This document shows, one piece after another, positions 44,576 to 53,402 of a stretch of 64,000 bases of DNA. The position numbers were made by a program, and so were the translations under genes. The first letter of the stretch is position 1; every line of letters starts with the position of its first letter. This DNA is from JAIVJZ01 sp035645695 (GTDB lineage: Bacteria > Acidobacteriota > Blastocatellia > Pyrinomonadales > Pyrinomonadaceae): NCBI GenBank assembly GCA_035645695.1, contig DASQMC010000027.1, positions 62,001 to 126,000 of the forward strand, read 5' to 3'. The notes beneath the pieces are model-generated. The model did no database searches. It was not told the origin of the DNA and saw only the letters and a program-made list of their open reading frames with translations.

Positions 44576-45934
44576 ATGAACGCAAGGGCCGAGAAGAGTT
44601 TGGACAAGTCCTCTTGTGAAGAGGGCGCGGAGACGGCGGATGAATTGACCGCGCTCGGCGCGGAGGTCGTGGACATCTTCTACACGCAGAACTTCGTGCC
44701 GGGCGAATATGCGACCGAGGCGGCCGTGTGCGCGGCGTTCTCCGAAATCCTGCTGCGCCACTGGAACCTCTGCTGTCTCATCACCTACCTGCGAGGCGAA
44801 GACGGGCGGCTGCATGAGAGCGCGATTCACGCACACCCGCACATGGACGAAGCGGCGGGGCGGCGCGTCGGCCAAAGTCTCGCGGGCTTCGTGGAGGAGA
44901 GCGGGCGCGAGTATCGCGTGGGGCTGGACGAAGAGATGCCGGATGCGGCGCCCGTCGAAGTTCGCGCTCTTTTCGCCGAGACGGGCATTAAGGCAGGCAT
45001 CGGCCTGCCGATCACGGCGCGCGGTTCGGTCATCGGCGCAATCGTCGCCATCTCGTCGCACCCGGAACGCCTGCGCGCCGCCGACCGTGGACTGCGTTTC
45101 ATCGCCGCGCCCATCGTCATCGCGCTCGGCAACGCGCGCCGCGCCGCCGCGATGAAGGAGCAGCGAGAGCAGATCGAAAAACTCGTGGAGGAATTGCGCG
45201 AGCGCGGCAGCGCGCTCGAAGAGGCCAACGAGGAGTTGCAGCGCGTGGCGCGCTATCGCTCGCTGTTCCTCGCGCGCATGTCGCACGAATTGCGCACGCC
45301 GCTCACGGCCATCCTCGGCTTCTCGGAAATCCTTCTCGAACACGAAAACCTGACCGAGTCGCAGCTACGCTATTGCGAAAAAATTCAGGCCTCCGGCTTG
45401 AAACTACAATCGAGCCTGAAGCAACTCGTCGATCTCTCGCGCCTCGAAGCCGGGCAGACGGAACTGTTCCTCCACGAGTTTTCCGTGCGCGAAACGCTGC
45501 GCGAGACGTGCGGCGCGGTCGCGCGGCTGGCCGAGAAAAAGAGCGTCAAACTGGACTGCACGACCGCATCCGAATGCAGCACTATCGTCTCGGACGAGGG
45601 CAAACTCAGGCAGGTGCTCTACAACTTCTTCGCGCACGCCATCGGGCGCAGTCCCGAAGGCGCGACTGTCCATGTCAACGCATTCAAGCCCACGTCGGCG
45701 GAGTTCTGCGTCGAGATACGCGACGAGGGCGAGGCGCCCGCCAACGCCGGGCACATCTTCAACGCCATCGAGATAGACGCGCCGAACGAAAACGGCACGA
45801 ACATGAACGAACTCGGCCTCCTCGTCGCGCAACGCCTCGTCGCCGTGCTCAAAGGCTCCATCGCGCTCGACACGCCCGCGCCGCGCGGTCTCGCCGTCCG
45901 CCTCGAACTTCCGGCCTACCCGACGAAGGAATGA
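44576..45934 (+). CDS. GAF-domain histidine kinase with altered ATP site
   Basis: 452 residues. A GAF domain at about 30-190, a linker coiled coil, then the phosphoacceptor helix MSHELRTPLTAILGFSEILL (His237). The ATPase domain departs from consensus: the N-box reads LYNFFAHAIG with His354 in place of the second Asn, the G1 box is DEGEAP rather than DxGxG, and G2 is weak. It may be a poor or inactive kinase, or one that uses its H-box as phosphotransfer. No membrane segment, so it senses in the cytoplasm. Preceded by a TTG alternative start and no clear ribosome binding site. Confidence 0.85.
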   Translation: MNARAEKSLDKSSCEEGAETADELTALGAEVVDIFYTQNFVPGEYATEAAVCAAFSEILLRHWNLCCLITYLRGEDGRLHESAIHAHPHMDEAAGRRVGQSLAGFVEESGREYRVGLDEEMPDAAPVEVRALFAETGIKAGIGLPITARGSVIGAIVAISSHPERLRAADRGLRFIAAPIVIALGNARRAAAMKEQREQIEKLVEELRERGSALEEANEELQRVARYRSLFLARMSHELRTPLTAILGFSEILLEHENLTESQLRYCEKIQASGLKLQSSLKQLVDLSRLEAGQTELFLHEFSVRETLRETCGAVARLAEKKSVKLDCTTASECSTIVSDEGKLRQVLYNFFAHAIGRSPEGATVHVNAFKPTSAEFCVEIRDEGEAPANAGHIFNAIEIDAPNENGTNMNELGLLVAQRLVAVLKGSIALDTPAPRGLAVRLELPAYPTKE

Positions 45935-45937
45935 AAA

Positions 45938-46085
45938 GTTTCAAGTTTCAGGTTTCAGGTTTCAAGACTGAAAAGGTTTCAAGTTTCAGGTTTCAGGTTT
46001 CAAGTCTGAATGTCGCTCATTCTTTAACTTGAAACTTGAAACCTGAAACTTGAAACTCTCAGACTTGAAACCTGAAACTTGAAAC
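45938..46085. repeat. Heptamer-armed inverted repeat, doubled (unit GTTTCAG/GTTTCAA)
   Basis: Each arm is two blocks of four GTTTCAA/GTTTCAG units separated by a short GACTGAA-like spacer, so the whole repeat is internally duplicated. It fills the gap between the kinase stop and the next ATG. Confidence 0.93.
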
Positions 46086-46092
46086 CTATCTT

Positions 46093-46557
46093 ATGATCTA
46101 CGACTTCGAGTTGGCGGGGCGGCGCGTGCGTCTGTGGCAGCGGACGGGAGAGAGTTATGAGCACGTGTTGATGAAGGCGCTCGGATACGCGATGTTCGTC
46201 GGAGACTTCCCCAAGTTGGAGATCGAGCAGCGCGTCGGCTTGCGCTACAAACCCGACCTGGTTGCTCGCGGCGAGACTGAGTTTGCGCTCCCGTTCGCTT
46301 TCTGGGGCGAGTGCGGGCAGACGAGCGTGCGCAAGACGGCGTGGCTCTTGAAACATGCGGGGGTGGCGCGTCTCGTCCTCTTCAAAATTCGCCCCTCCAC
46401 GGCGCTCCCGAAAGAATTGCGCGAGGCGATTGACGAACGCTATCGCGCGCCCGGACGCCTAGTCGTCGTCAGCTTCGCGCCCGACATCGTGACGCTCACG
46501 CGCGAGCGTCGCATCGGGCACGTGCCGGAAAGTTGGTACACGAGCGCGGCCGTTTGA
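46093..46557 (+). CDS. YaeQ-like small protein
   Basis: 154 residues. A central pattern KPDLVARGE...FAFWGECGQTSVRKTAWLL resembles the PD-(D/E)xK-like core seen in YaeQ-family proteins: Asp in KPD, Glu in WGECG, then a basic residue. The C-terminal part is shorter than in the family. The closest match is therefore tentative. Its ATG comes seven bases after a heptamer repeat, so the leader is unusual. Followed 58 bases later by a GNAT gene. Confidence 0.5.
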   Translation: MIYDFELAGRRVRLWQRTGESYEHVLMKALGYAMFVGDFPKLEIEQRVGLRYKPDLVARGETEFALPFAFWGECGQTSVRKTAWLLKHAGVARLVLFKIRPSTALPKELREAIDERYRAPGRLVVVSFAPDIVTLTRERRIGHVPESWYTSAAV

Positions 46558-46615
46558 ATTATTATCATCCCGGAGTTCCACCCGACACGCGCGTTACGGA
46601 AAGGTTCTGATTTCG

Positions 46616-47410
46616 ATGTCACGGCAGAGGGAAACAGTTGAGCACGCCGACGACGGCGACGAAGTTTCGATCCGCGAATGCACTACCATCGAGGAGTTTG
46701 ACGCGTGCGTGCGCTTGCAGCGCGAGGCGTTCGGCTTGCCCGATCTCGAACTATCGCCGCGCCGCCACCTGATCGTCTCGCGCCGGGCGGGCGGCTGGAT
46801 ACTCGGCGCGTATCGTTCGAGCGGCGAACTCGTCGGGTTCGTGCATCATCTCGCCGCCGTGCGGGGCGCGGAGATTAGCGGTTACTCGCACATGATGGCC
46901 GTCTCGTCGGCTTACCAGAATCGTGGCCTGGGCGCGCGGCTCAAATGGGCGCAGCGCGCACGCGCCCTCGAAGAGGGGCGCAACCTCATTCACTGGACTT
47001 TCGAGCCGATGCAGGCGCGCAACGCGCATTTCAACCTCAACCGGCTCGGCGTGGTCGTGCGCTCCTACGGCGTCAACTTCTACGGCTGGGACGGCGCACC
47101 GGAAACCGCGGCCGACGGCGAACAATTCCACCTCGACAGCGACCGTCTGTTGGTCGAGTGGGAACTGCGCACGCCGCGCGTCGAAGCCTGCGCGCGGGGC
47201 GAGCATCCGTCGCACGCATCCGCTCCCGTCGCCACCGTCGAGATTTCGCCCAGTTGGAAAACTCTCCGGCGCGAGGACGCGCGGGCGGCGCAAAGCGAAC
47301 TCCTGCGCGTGCGCGCGGAGTTTCAAAGACACTTCGCCGCCGGGTTGGTCTGCGCCGGTTTCGAGCGCGACGCAGCGCGCCCGTGCTATCTTTTCTACAG
47401 TGATGAGTGA
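46616..47410 (+). CDS. GNAT-family acetyltransferase (COG3375-like)
   Basis: 264 residues. The acetyl-CoA loop is SSAYQNRGLGARLKWAQR (about residues 100-117), preceded by the expected HMMAV strand and followed by a WTFEPMQARNAHFN substrate-side motif. The long C-terminal extension (about 180-264) fits the larger predicted acetyltransferases of COG3375. The substrate is unknown. The last three residues SDE and the stop are encoded by the heptamer repeat, so the protein's end has been set by the element. Confidence 0.88.
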   Translation: MSRQRETVEHADDGDEVSIRECTTIEEFDACVRLQREAFGLPDLELSPRRHLIVSRRAGGWILGAYRSSGELVGFVHHLAAVRGAEISGYSHMMAVSSAYQNRGLGARLKWAQRARALEEGRNLIHWTFEPMQARNAHFNLNRLGVVVRSYGVNFYGWDGAPETAADGEQFHLDSDRLLVEWELRTPRVEACARGEHPSHASAPVATVEISPSWKTLRREDARAAQSELLRVRAEFQRHFAAGLVCAGFERDAARPCYLFYSDE

Positions 47411-47480
47411 TGAGTGATGAGTGATGAGTTAAACCGGAACTCGTCTTTCACTCATCACCCATCACTCATTACTCATCACT
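47399..47480. repeat. Heptamer-armed inverted repeat (unit GTGATGA)
   Basis: Four direct GTGATGA units, an inner TTAAA-type segment and loop, then the complement with variants GTGATGG and GTAATGA. It begins within the GNAT coding end. Confidence 0.95.
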
Positions 47481-47488
47481 TTTGATCT

Positions 47489-48913
47489 ATGCCCTTTACA
47501 CGCTTCGACCGCTACGTTGAACGTCACGCGACCTCTTATGTCGAGCGGTTGCAGGCGTTGTGCCGCATGCCCTCGGTGGCGGCGCGCGGGACGGGCATGC
47601 GCGCCATGGCCGAGACGGTCGAACAGTCCATGCAGCGCATCGGCGGCGGCACGCGCTCGTTTAAAAAGGGAAGCGGCTACCCGGTCGTCTACGGCGAGTT
47701 CGGCGCGGGGTCGCATTGTTACCTCGTCTACAGCCATTATGACGTGCAGCCCGTAGGGCAACTGACGGCGTGGTCTTCGGGGCCGTTCGCGGCCGTCGTG
47801 CGCGACGGCAAGTTGTACGCGCGCGGCGCGGCGAACAGCAAGGGCGATCTCGTCGCGCGGCTCTCGGCGGTCGAGGCTTATCAGAAGACCTTCGGGAAGT
47901 TGCCGCTGTGCCTGCGTTTCATCGTGGAAGGCGAGGACGGCCTGGGCAGCCCGAGCCTCTACCGCCTCGCGTCGGAGAATCCGGAGATGCTGCGCGCCGA
48001 CGGCTGCATCTGGGACGACGGTTATAAGGACACTAAAGAGCGTCTCCTGCTCAGCCTCGGCTTCAAAGGCATCACGTTTCTGGAACTGCGCGCTTACGGC
48101 GCGCGCACGGATTTGCATTCAAAGTGGGGCGGCGTCGTGCCGAACCCGGCGTGGAACCTCGTGCAGGCTCTCTCCACCATCGTCTCGCCGAAAGGCGTCA
48201 TCACGATTGACGGCTTTTCGACGCACGTCGCGCCTATCGGCGACGAGGATGCGAAATCGCTCAAGCAACTCGAAATCGACGAGGCCGGACTCAAGCGCGA
48301 ATTCAAGATCAATCAATGGGTGCGCGGCATGACCGGGCGCGCGCTGACCAAAGAACTGATCTTCGGGCCGACCTGTACGATCTGCGGCATCCAGACCGGC
48401 CACACCGAAGCGGGCGCAAAAACCGTGCTGCCCGGCATGGCCGTGGCGCGGCTCGACTTCCGGCTCGTGCCCGATCTTTCGCCCGCACTCGTCATCGCGC
48501 TCCTGCGCGCGCACCTCGACACGCGAGGCTTCGAGGACATCGAGGTCAACGAGATCGCAAGCGCGCCTTTCGTCAAATCTTCGACCCAGTCTACGGTCGC
48601 GCGCGCGGCGATTGACTGCGCGACGGAAGTTTACGGCTCGCCCCCCATTGTTTATCCGCTCGATCCGGCGAGCGGCCCCATCGGCGCGGTTTGCGGCGCG
48701 AACCTGCCGCCGACGCCGCTCGTCTCCTTCGGCGTCAGCTACGCCGGGTCGAACCCGCACGCGCCCGACGAAAACATACGCCTCGAAGATTTCGTGCAGG
48801 GCATCAAATACTTCGGGCGTCTCATACACCGCCTCGCGCAGATCGCGAAAGAGGATCGCCGCGAGATGACGACGTTGGAATCGCTCGTTCAATTCAAAAT
48901 CGAGAAGTCTTAA
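47489..48913 (+). CDS. M20-family peptidase homologue with altered metal site
   Basis: 474 residues, the length of M20 dipeptidases. The fold markers are present: SHYDVQP (His83, Asp85), DGKLYARGAANSKGD, FIVEGEDGLGSPSL and NPHAPDE near the C-terminus. Two departures matter. The bridging Asp of the RGAxDxKG motif is Asn116, and the EGEEE-type Glu pair reads Asp150-Gly151, which removes the usual base-zinc-ligand pair. So catalysis may be lost or altered. It precedes ligA by 15 bases and is probably cotranscribed. Function otherwise unknown. Confidence 0.88.
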   Translation: MPFTRFDRYVERHATSYVERLQALCRMPSVAARGTGMRAMAETVEQSMQRIGGGTRSFKKGSGYPVVYGEFGAGSHCYLVYSHYDVQPVGQLTAWSSGPFAAVVRDGKLYARGAANSKGDLVARLSAVEAYQKTFGKLPLCLRFIVEGEDGLGSPSLYRLASENPEMLRADGCIWDDGYKDTKERLLLSLGFKGITFLELRAYGARTDLHSKWGGVVPNPAWNLVQALSTIVSPKGVITIDGFSTHVAPIGDEDAKSLKQLEIDEAGLKREFKINQWVRGMTGRALTKELIFGPTCTICGIQTGHTEAGAKTVLPGMAVARLDFRLVPDLSPALVIALLRAHLDTRGFEDIEVNEIASAPFVKSSTQSTVARAAIDCATEVYGSPPIVYPLDPASGPIGAVCGANLPPTPLVSFGVSYAGSNPHAPDENIRLEDFVQGIKYFGRLIHRLAQIAKEDRREMTTLESLVQFKIEKS

Positions 48914-48928
48914 GTCGCGTCTAAGATC

Positions 48929-50968
48929 ATGGCTAAAACGTCAACCCGCGGCGCGGGCACACCGGCACAGGAGATCGACGAACTGCGCAACGAACTGCGC
49001 CGTCATGAAGAGCTTTACTACGTTTACGACCGCCCGGAAATCTCCGACGCCGACTACGACGCCCTGCTGGCGCGGCTCCAGCAACTCGAAGCCGAACACC
49101 CCGAACTCGCGACGGCCGACAGCCCCACGCAGCGCGTCGGCGGTCGCCCCCTCGAAGGCTTCGAGCAATACGAGCACCGCCGCCCGATGCTCTCGCTCGA
49201 CAACAGCTACAACATCGAAGATTTGCGCGCCTTCGACGAACGCATCAAGCGTCTCGCCGACGGTCGCCGCGTCGAATACGTCGCCGAGTTGAAGATCGAC
49301 GGCCTCTCGATCTCCCTGCACTACGAGCGCGGCGTGCTCGTGCGCGGCGTTACGCGCGGCGACGGGCGGCGCGGCGAAGACGTGACGCAGAACGTCCGCA
49401 CGATTCGCAGCATCCCGCTTCGCCTCAAAGAGGACACGGGCGCAACCAACCTCGAAGTGCGCGGCGAAGCCTACCTCTCACGCAAAACTTTCGAGCGCAT
49501 CAACGCCGAGCGTGAAGAGGCGGAAGAGCCGCGCTTCGCCAACCCGCGCAACGCCGCTGCCGGGACTATTCGCCAACTCGACCCGAACATCGTACGCGCC
49601 CGCCGCCTCGACCTCTTCGCCTACGACGTGATCGGCGACGGCGACCGCAAAGCCTTCGCCGCGCACGATGAAGGTCTTGAGTGGTTGAAGCGCGCGGGCT
49701 TTCAGGTCAGTCATAAAAGGCTCTGTCCTTCCATCGAAGAGGTGATCGCGTTTTGCAACGAGATGGAGGCGCGGCGCGACGAGTTGGAATATGAAATTGA
49801 CGGTGTGGTCGTCAAAGTCAACTCCGCCGCGTTGCAGGAAGAGTTCGGCGCGACCACCAAGTCGCCGCGTTGGGCTATCGCCTACAAGTATCCGGCGCGG
49901 CAGGCGACGACGCGTGTCCTGGACATCATCGTGCAGGTGGGACGCACGGGCGCGCTCACGCCGGTCGCCGTGCTCGAACCCGTGCTCGTTGCGGGCAGCA
50001 CCGTGGCGCGCGCAACCCTGCACAACGAGGACGAGATCAAGCGGCTCGGTCTGCTGAAAGGCGACTCGGTGCTCATCGAAAAGAGCGGCGACGTGATCCC
50101 GAAAGTGATCAGCGTGATCGAATCGCGGAGGACGGGGGAGGAGAAGCGTTTCAGGATGCCGAAGGCGTGTCCGGTGTGCGGCGGCGTCGTGTCGCGCCCC
50201 GAGGGCGAGGTGGTGTCGCGTTGTGTGGCCGCGGATTGCCCGGCGCAACTCAAGGCGCGGCTGCTCCATTTCGCTTCCCGCCGCGCGATGCGGATCGAGG
50301 GTTTGGGCGACGCGCTCGCCGATCAGTTCGTGCAGAAAGGCATGGTGCGGGATGTCGCGGGGCTTTACGATCTGACGCACGAAGCGGTGGCCAGGCTCGA
50401 AAGGATGGCGGAGAAGTCCGCCGCGAACCTGCTGGCGCAGATCGAGGCGAGCAAGACGCGCGACTTGCCGCAACTCGTCTTCGGCCTGGGGCTGCGCCAC
50501 GTCGGCGAGCGCACGGCCGCCATCCTCGCGCGCAGTTTCCGTTCGCTCGAAAGACTCGGCGCGGCGACCGTCGAAGAACTCGACGCCGTGCCCGAGATCG
50601 GATTGACGGTCGCGGAGAGCGTCCACGATTGGTTCGCGGACGCGGGCAACCAGGCGCTCTGCGAACGCCTGCGCGAAAGGGGCGTGCGCACGGAAATGCA
50701 GGCGGGCACGGGCGGGAGCGGCGCGCTGACGGAAGCGTTCGCGGGCTTGCTATTCGTCCTGACCGGCAAACTTGAGACGCTCGCGCGCGACGAAGCCGCC
50801 GCGCTCATCGAGGCGCGCGGCGGGCGCGTCACTTCTTCGGTCAGCAAGAAGACAAACTATGTCGTCGCGGGCGAAGAGGCCGGGTCGAAACTCGACAAGG
50901 CGCAATCGCTCGGCGTGCGCGTGATCGGCGAGGCGGAATTCAAAGAGTTGTTGGCCGGAAGCGTCTAG
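48929..50968 (+). CDS. ligA: NAD-dependent DNA ligase
   Basis: 679 residues, full length. Adenylation domain with the active Lys122 in ELKIDGLS, then the OB fold, a zinc finger (CPVCGG and CVAADCPAQ, near 410-440), helix-hairpin-helix repeats (about 470-580) and a C-terminal BRCT domain (about 600-679). It seals nicks in replication and repair using NAD. No clear Shine-Dalgarno, so it may be coupled to the preceding M20 gene. All motifs intact. Confidence 0.97.
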   Translation: MAKTSTRGAGTPAQEIDELRNELRRHEELYYVYDRPEISDADYDALLARLQQLEAEHPELATADSPTQRVGGRPLEGFEQYEHRRPMLSLDNSYNIEDLRAFDERIKRLADGRRVEYVAELKIDGLSISLHYERGVLVRGVTRGDGRRGEDVTQNVRTIRSIPLRLKEDTGATNLEVRGEAYLSRKTFERINAEREEAEEPRFANPRNAAAGTIRQLDPNIVRARRLDLFAYDVIGDGDRKAFAAHDEGLEWLKRAGFQVSHKRLCPSIEEVIAFCNEMEARRDELEYEIDGVVVKVNSAALQEEFGATTKSPRWAIAYKYPARQATTRVLDIIVQVGRTGALTPVAVLEPVLVAGSTVARATLHNEDEIKRLGLLKGDSVLIEKSGDVIPKVISVIESRRTGEEKRFRMPKACPVCGGVVSRPEGEVVSRCVAADCPAQLKARLLHFASRRAMRIEGLGDALADQFVQKGMVRDVAGLYDLTHEAVARLERMAEKSAANLLAQIEASKTRDLPQLVFGLGLRHVGERTAAILARSFRSLERLGAATVEELDAVPEIGLTVAESVHDWFADAGNQALCERLRERGVRTEMQAGTGGSGALTEAFAGLLFVLTGKLETLARDEAAALIEARGGRVTSSVSKKTNYVVAGEEAGSKLDKAQSLGVRVIGEAEFKELLAGSV

Positions 50969-51006
50969 CCACCGGCACGATAAATTTAATCGGAATCGGA
51001 GAAGGA

Positions 51007-51447
51007 ATGAGCACAGCGAACCTAAAAAATAAACTCGAACTCGCTTACACGATCTTTTGCGACGACGTGCGCCTGGAGGTCGGCAACAAGTTATCCCTGA
51101 TCGGCGTCTTTCAAAACATGCTGGTACAACAGATGCCCGTCTCGTTGATCAAATTCGCCATCGTCAATCACTGGCGCGGCGAAGGGCAGTATCTCTCGGA
51201 GGTGCGCATTCTATCGCCCGACCGCAAGCAGCCCGTCGTCGTCTCGGAACCCGCGCCCTTCGAGATCACGCAGGGCGGCCACACCGACAACGTTAGTTTC
51301 TTCGTCAACGTCACCTTCTCCACGCCGGGCGAGTACTGGGTGCAGACGCTCATCAACTCGACGCTCTTCGACGAACAACCGCTCCTCATCATGGACGCCC
51401 GCGCGGCGTCGCAACCGGCGGAGGCCGCTTCAGAGGCGATAAACTAA
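51007..51447 (+). CDS. DUF6941-like small protein
   Basis: 146 residues, beta-rich. The start LELAYTIFCDDVRLEVGNKLSLIGVFQNM matches a family I recall as DUF6941 (the CDDVRxEVxxKLSLIG pattern), with a terminal strand WVQTLINSTLFDEQPLLI. GGAGAAGG lies directly before the ATG. No catalytic motif. It lies in a unit after ligA; its role is unknown. Confidence 0.65.
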   Translation: MSTANLKNKLELAYTIFCDDVRLEVGNKLSLIGVFQNMLVQQMPVSLIKFAIVNHWRGEGQYLSEVRILSPDRKQPVVVSEPAPFEITQGGHTDNVSFFVNVTFSTPGEYWVQTLINSTLFDEQPLLIMDARAASQPAEAASEAIN

Positions 51448-51451
51448 AATC

Positions 51452-51535
51452 ACGAAGGTCAGAGACCAAAAGTTAGAGGCCAGCGAAAGCGAACTGCTTT
51501 CCACTGGCCTCCGGCTTTTGGTCTCTGACCTTCGT
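51452..51535. repeat. Inverted repeat between DUF6941-like gene and tRNA-Leu (degenerate 7-base rhythm)
   Basis: 32-bp arms with about two mismatches, reading AGGTCAG, AGACCAA, AAGTTAG, AGGCCAG. It occupies the whole gap from the coding stop to the tRNA 3' end. Confidence 0.85.
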
Positions 51536-51540
51536 CGTAA

Positions 51541-51624
51541 TGCGGATGAGAGGGATCGAACCTCCACGATGTCACCATCACAGGCTTCTGAGACCTGCGC
51601 GTCTGCCAATTCCGCCACATCCGC
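51541..51624 (-). tRNA. tRNA-Leu (anticodon CAG)
   Basis: 84 bases on the minus strand. Acceptor GCGGATG pairs with CATCCGC, discriminator A. The T arm reads GGTTCGATC. The anticodon stem CAGGT/GCCTG holds the loop CTCAGAA, anticodon CAG, which reads CUG. The long variable arm identifies a type II tRNA. CCA is not encoded. No other RNA gene was seen. Confidence 0.95.
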
Positions 51625-51711
51625 GTGAACGTGGAAGAATCATACGGAGCGGGGCGCAGAGGTGTCAAGCAGGCGACCTTCCGCGTGTTTTTCGATCCCC
51701 ATCCGCGTTAA

Positions 51712-52296
51712 TTAAGGGCGATTGATGATGTCGCCTAAAATGCCGCCGATACCGCCGCGCCGCGTGTTCGGGTCGCGGTTGCGATAACCGTCCTCGTACC
51801 CTCTGGCGAAGGCGGCGCGAAATTGCTGGCGATAATAGTTCAACATGCCGTGCTGCGATTGGTGACCGGCGGTCGCTTCCTGATAGACGTTCTCGTCGCG
51901 GAAGTCTGCGCGCTCGCCGTTGGCGCGATCCGTCTGACCGGCACGATAGCCTTCGTCGTAGCCGATGCGCTGCGCGCGGTCTCGCACCTCGTTGCGGTCG
52001 TTTATGTTGTCGTCATCGCGATCACGGTCGTAGCGATCATCGTAACGATCATCATCGTCGCGGCTATCGCGCGTCGGGCCGCGCCCGTCGCGTCGCCCAT
52101 CGCGGGCGTCGTGGCCGTTATTGAATTTCTCGTCCTTCTTGTTCTGCTTGTTCCGGTGCTTGTCCTGCTGCTTAATCTTCTTATCCTGCTTGTGGCCGCG
52201 TCCCTGTCCGGCGACGGTCATAGTAGGCAGCATGAGTGCGGCGATGACGGCGAAAACAGCCAGGCCGAGCGTCGGTAGTTTGTGTCTGACAGTCAT
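51712..52296 (-). CDS. Secreted Asp/Arg-rich protein with repeated GYxxGY motif
   Basis: 194 residues. Signal peptide about 1-30. A Lys/Gln-rich then Asp/Arg-rich disordered stretch (about 35-105), then two short repeats, GYDEGYRAGQTD and GYEDGYRNRD, about 50 residues apart. The Gly-Tyr repeats suggest a surface or periplasmic binding module. ACAGGAGAG is placed before the ATG. Family not recognised. It stands alone next to the tRNA. Confidence 0.7.
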   Translation of the reverse strand: MTVRHKLPTLGLAVFAVIAALMLPTMTVAGQGRGHKQDKKIKQQDKHRNKQNKKDEKFNNGHDARDGRRDGRGPTRDSRDDDDRYDDRYDRDRDDDNINDRNEVRDRAQRIGYDEGYRAGQTDRANGERADFRDENVYQEATAGHQSQHGMLNYYRQQFRAAFARGYEDGYRNRDPNTRRGGIGGILGDIINRP

Positions 52297-52599
52297 TTTT
52301 AATCTCTCCTGTTTGCGGCGGTGCGGCGTTGATTGCTCCGGCCGCGCTGCCGTCTCATAAATTGGCGTCGAGAAAAATTATCTCCGGCAACAACTATTGC
52401 AAGCACCGTGCCCGTCAGGATGCGGGCGTTAAATCGTTGACCCTAAAGGGCGGCGTGCGGCGCGCCGTATTATTCCTACACGATACCGTGTCATGAATAA
52501 CTGTATAGTGTTAAATGAGAGGGCGGGACGAGCGGCGCAACCCGGCGTGCAACGGAATGTGGTGCGATCATTGGACGAGGCGGCACATAACCCTGAGCG

Positions 52600-52629
52600 T
52601 TGCGAGTCGGAACGGGGGCTTGGTATAGT
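52600..52629 (+). promoter_or_regulatory. Promoter of the ygg cluster
   Basis: TTGCGA, 18 bases, TATAGT, with a TG one base before the -10 (extended). The start codon is 21 bases further on, so the leader is short. Otherwise 52297-52649 shows nothing I can support. Confidence 0.5.
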
Positions 52630-52649
52630 TCAGCCACCGGACAAGAATT

Positions 52650-53402
52650 GTGAATTCATCAACGACAGAAGCGGCGGGGGCGAACGATGCGCTCGACGCG
52701 CGACTAAACGAGATACGGGAGCGGATCGCCCGTTCCGCCCGTCGCGCGGGGCGCACGCCCGAAGAGTTGACTTTGATCGCCGTCAGCAAGACGCACACGG
52801 CGGAGTCGGTGCAGAGCGCGCTCGCGGCGGGCGTCGCCGACTTCGGCGAGAACCGCGTGCAAGAAGCGGAAGAAAAAATCTTGACGGTCGGCCGCGCGGT
52901 TCCGGGCGGCGCGAGTCGTCCGCGCTGGCATCTCATCGGACACCTGCAATCGAACAAGGCACGGCGCGCGGTCAAACTCTTCGACATGATCCACACGATC
53001 GATTCGTCCGAGTTGATCGAACGTCTGGAACGGATGTGCATGGAGGAAGGGCGCGCGGAGTTGCCCCTGCTCTTGCAGGTAGACCTCGCGGGCGAAGAGA
53101 CGAAGGCGGGCGCGAGGCCGGAGATGCTGCCGGAGTTGATCGCGCAGGCCGCATCCTGCAAACACGTCCGGCTGGCGGGTTTGATGACGCTCCCGCCGTT
53201 CTACGAAGAGACGGAGCGGGTGCGCCCTTTCTTCCGACGCCTGCGCGAGCTTCGCGACGAGTTGCGCGGGAGCGGCGCGTTCGGCGAGGGGCGCGGCGAA
53301 CTTTCGATGGGCATGAGCCACGACTTCGAGGTGGCGATTGAAGAGGGCGCGACGATGGTGCGCATCGGCACGGCGATCTTCGGCGCGCGTCCCGCACGGT
53401 AG
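52650..53402 (+). CDS. yggS: YggS/PLPBP-family pyridoxal phosphate protein
   Basis: 250 residues, family length. Pyridoxal phosphate homeostasis protein. The Schiff-base lysine is in the strand TLIAVSKTH. FGENRVQEA, HLIGHLQSNKAR and SMGMSHDFEVAIEEG are diagnostic. It starts with GTG, preceded by little ribosome binding site. It opens a run with yggT, yggU, yebC and ruvC, an order known in other bacteria. Confidence 0.95.
   Translation: MNSSTTEAAGANDALDARLNEIRERIARSARRAGRTPEELTLIAVSKTHTAESVQSALAAGVADFGENRVQEAEEKILTVGRAVPGGASRPRWHLIGHLQSNKARRAVKLFDMIHTIDSSELIERLERMCMEEGRAELPLLLQVDLAGEETKAGARPEMLPELIAQAASCKHVRLAGLMTLPPFYEETERVRPFFRRLRELRDELRGSGAFGEGRGELSMGMSHDFEVAIEEGATMVRIGTAIFGARPAR

Noticed and set aside
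51430..51618. Short minus-strand frame over the tRNA
   Set aside because: It overlaps tRNA-Leu and the inverted repeat.
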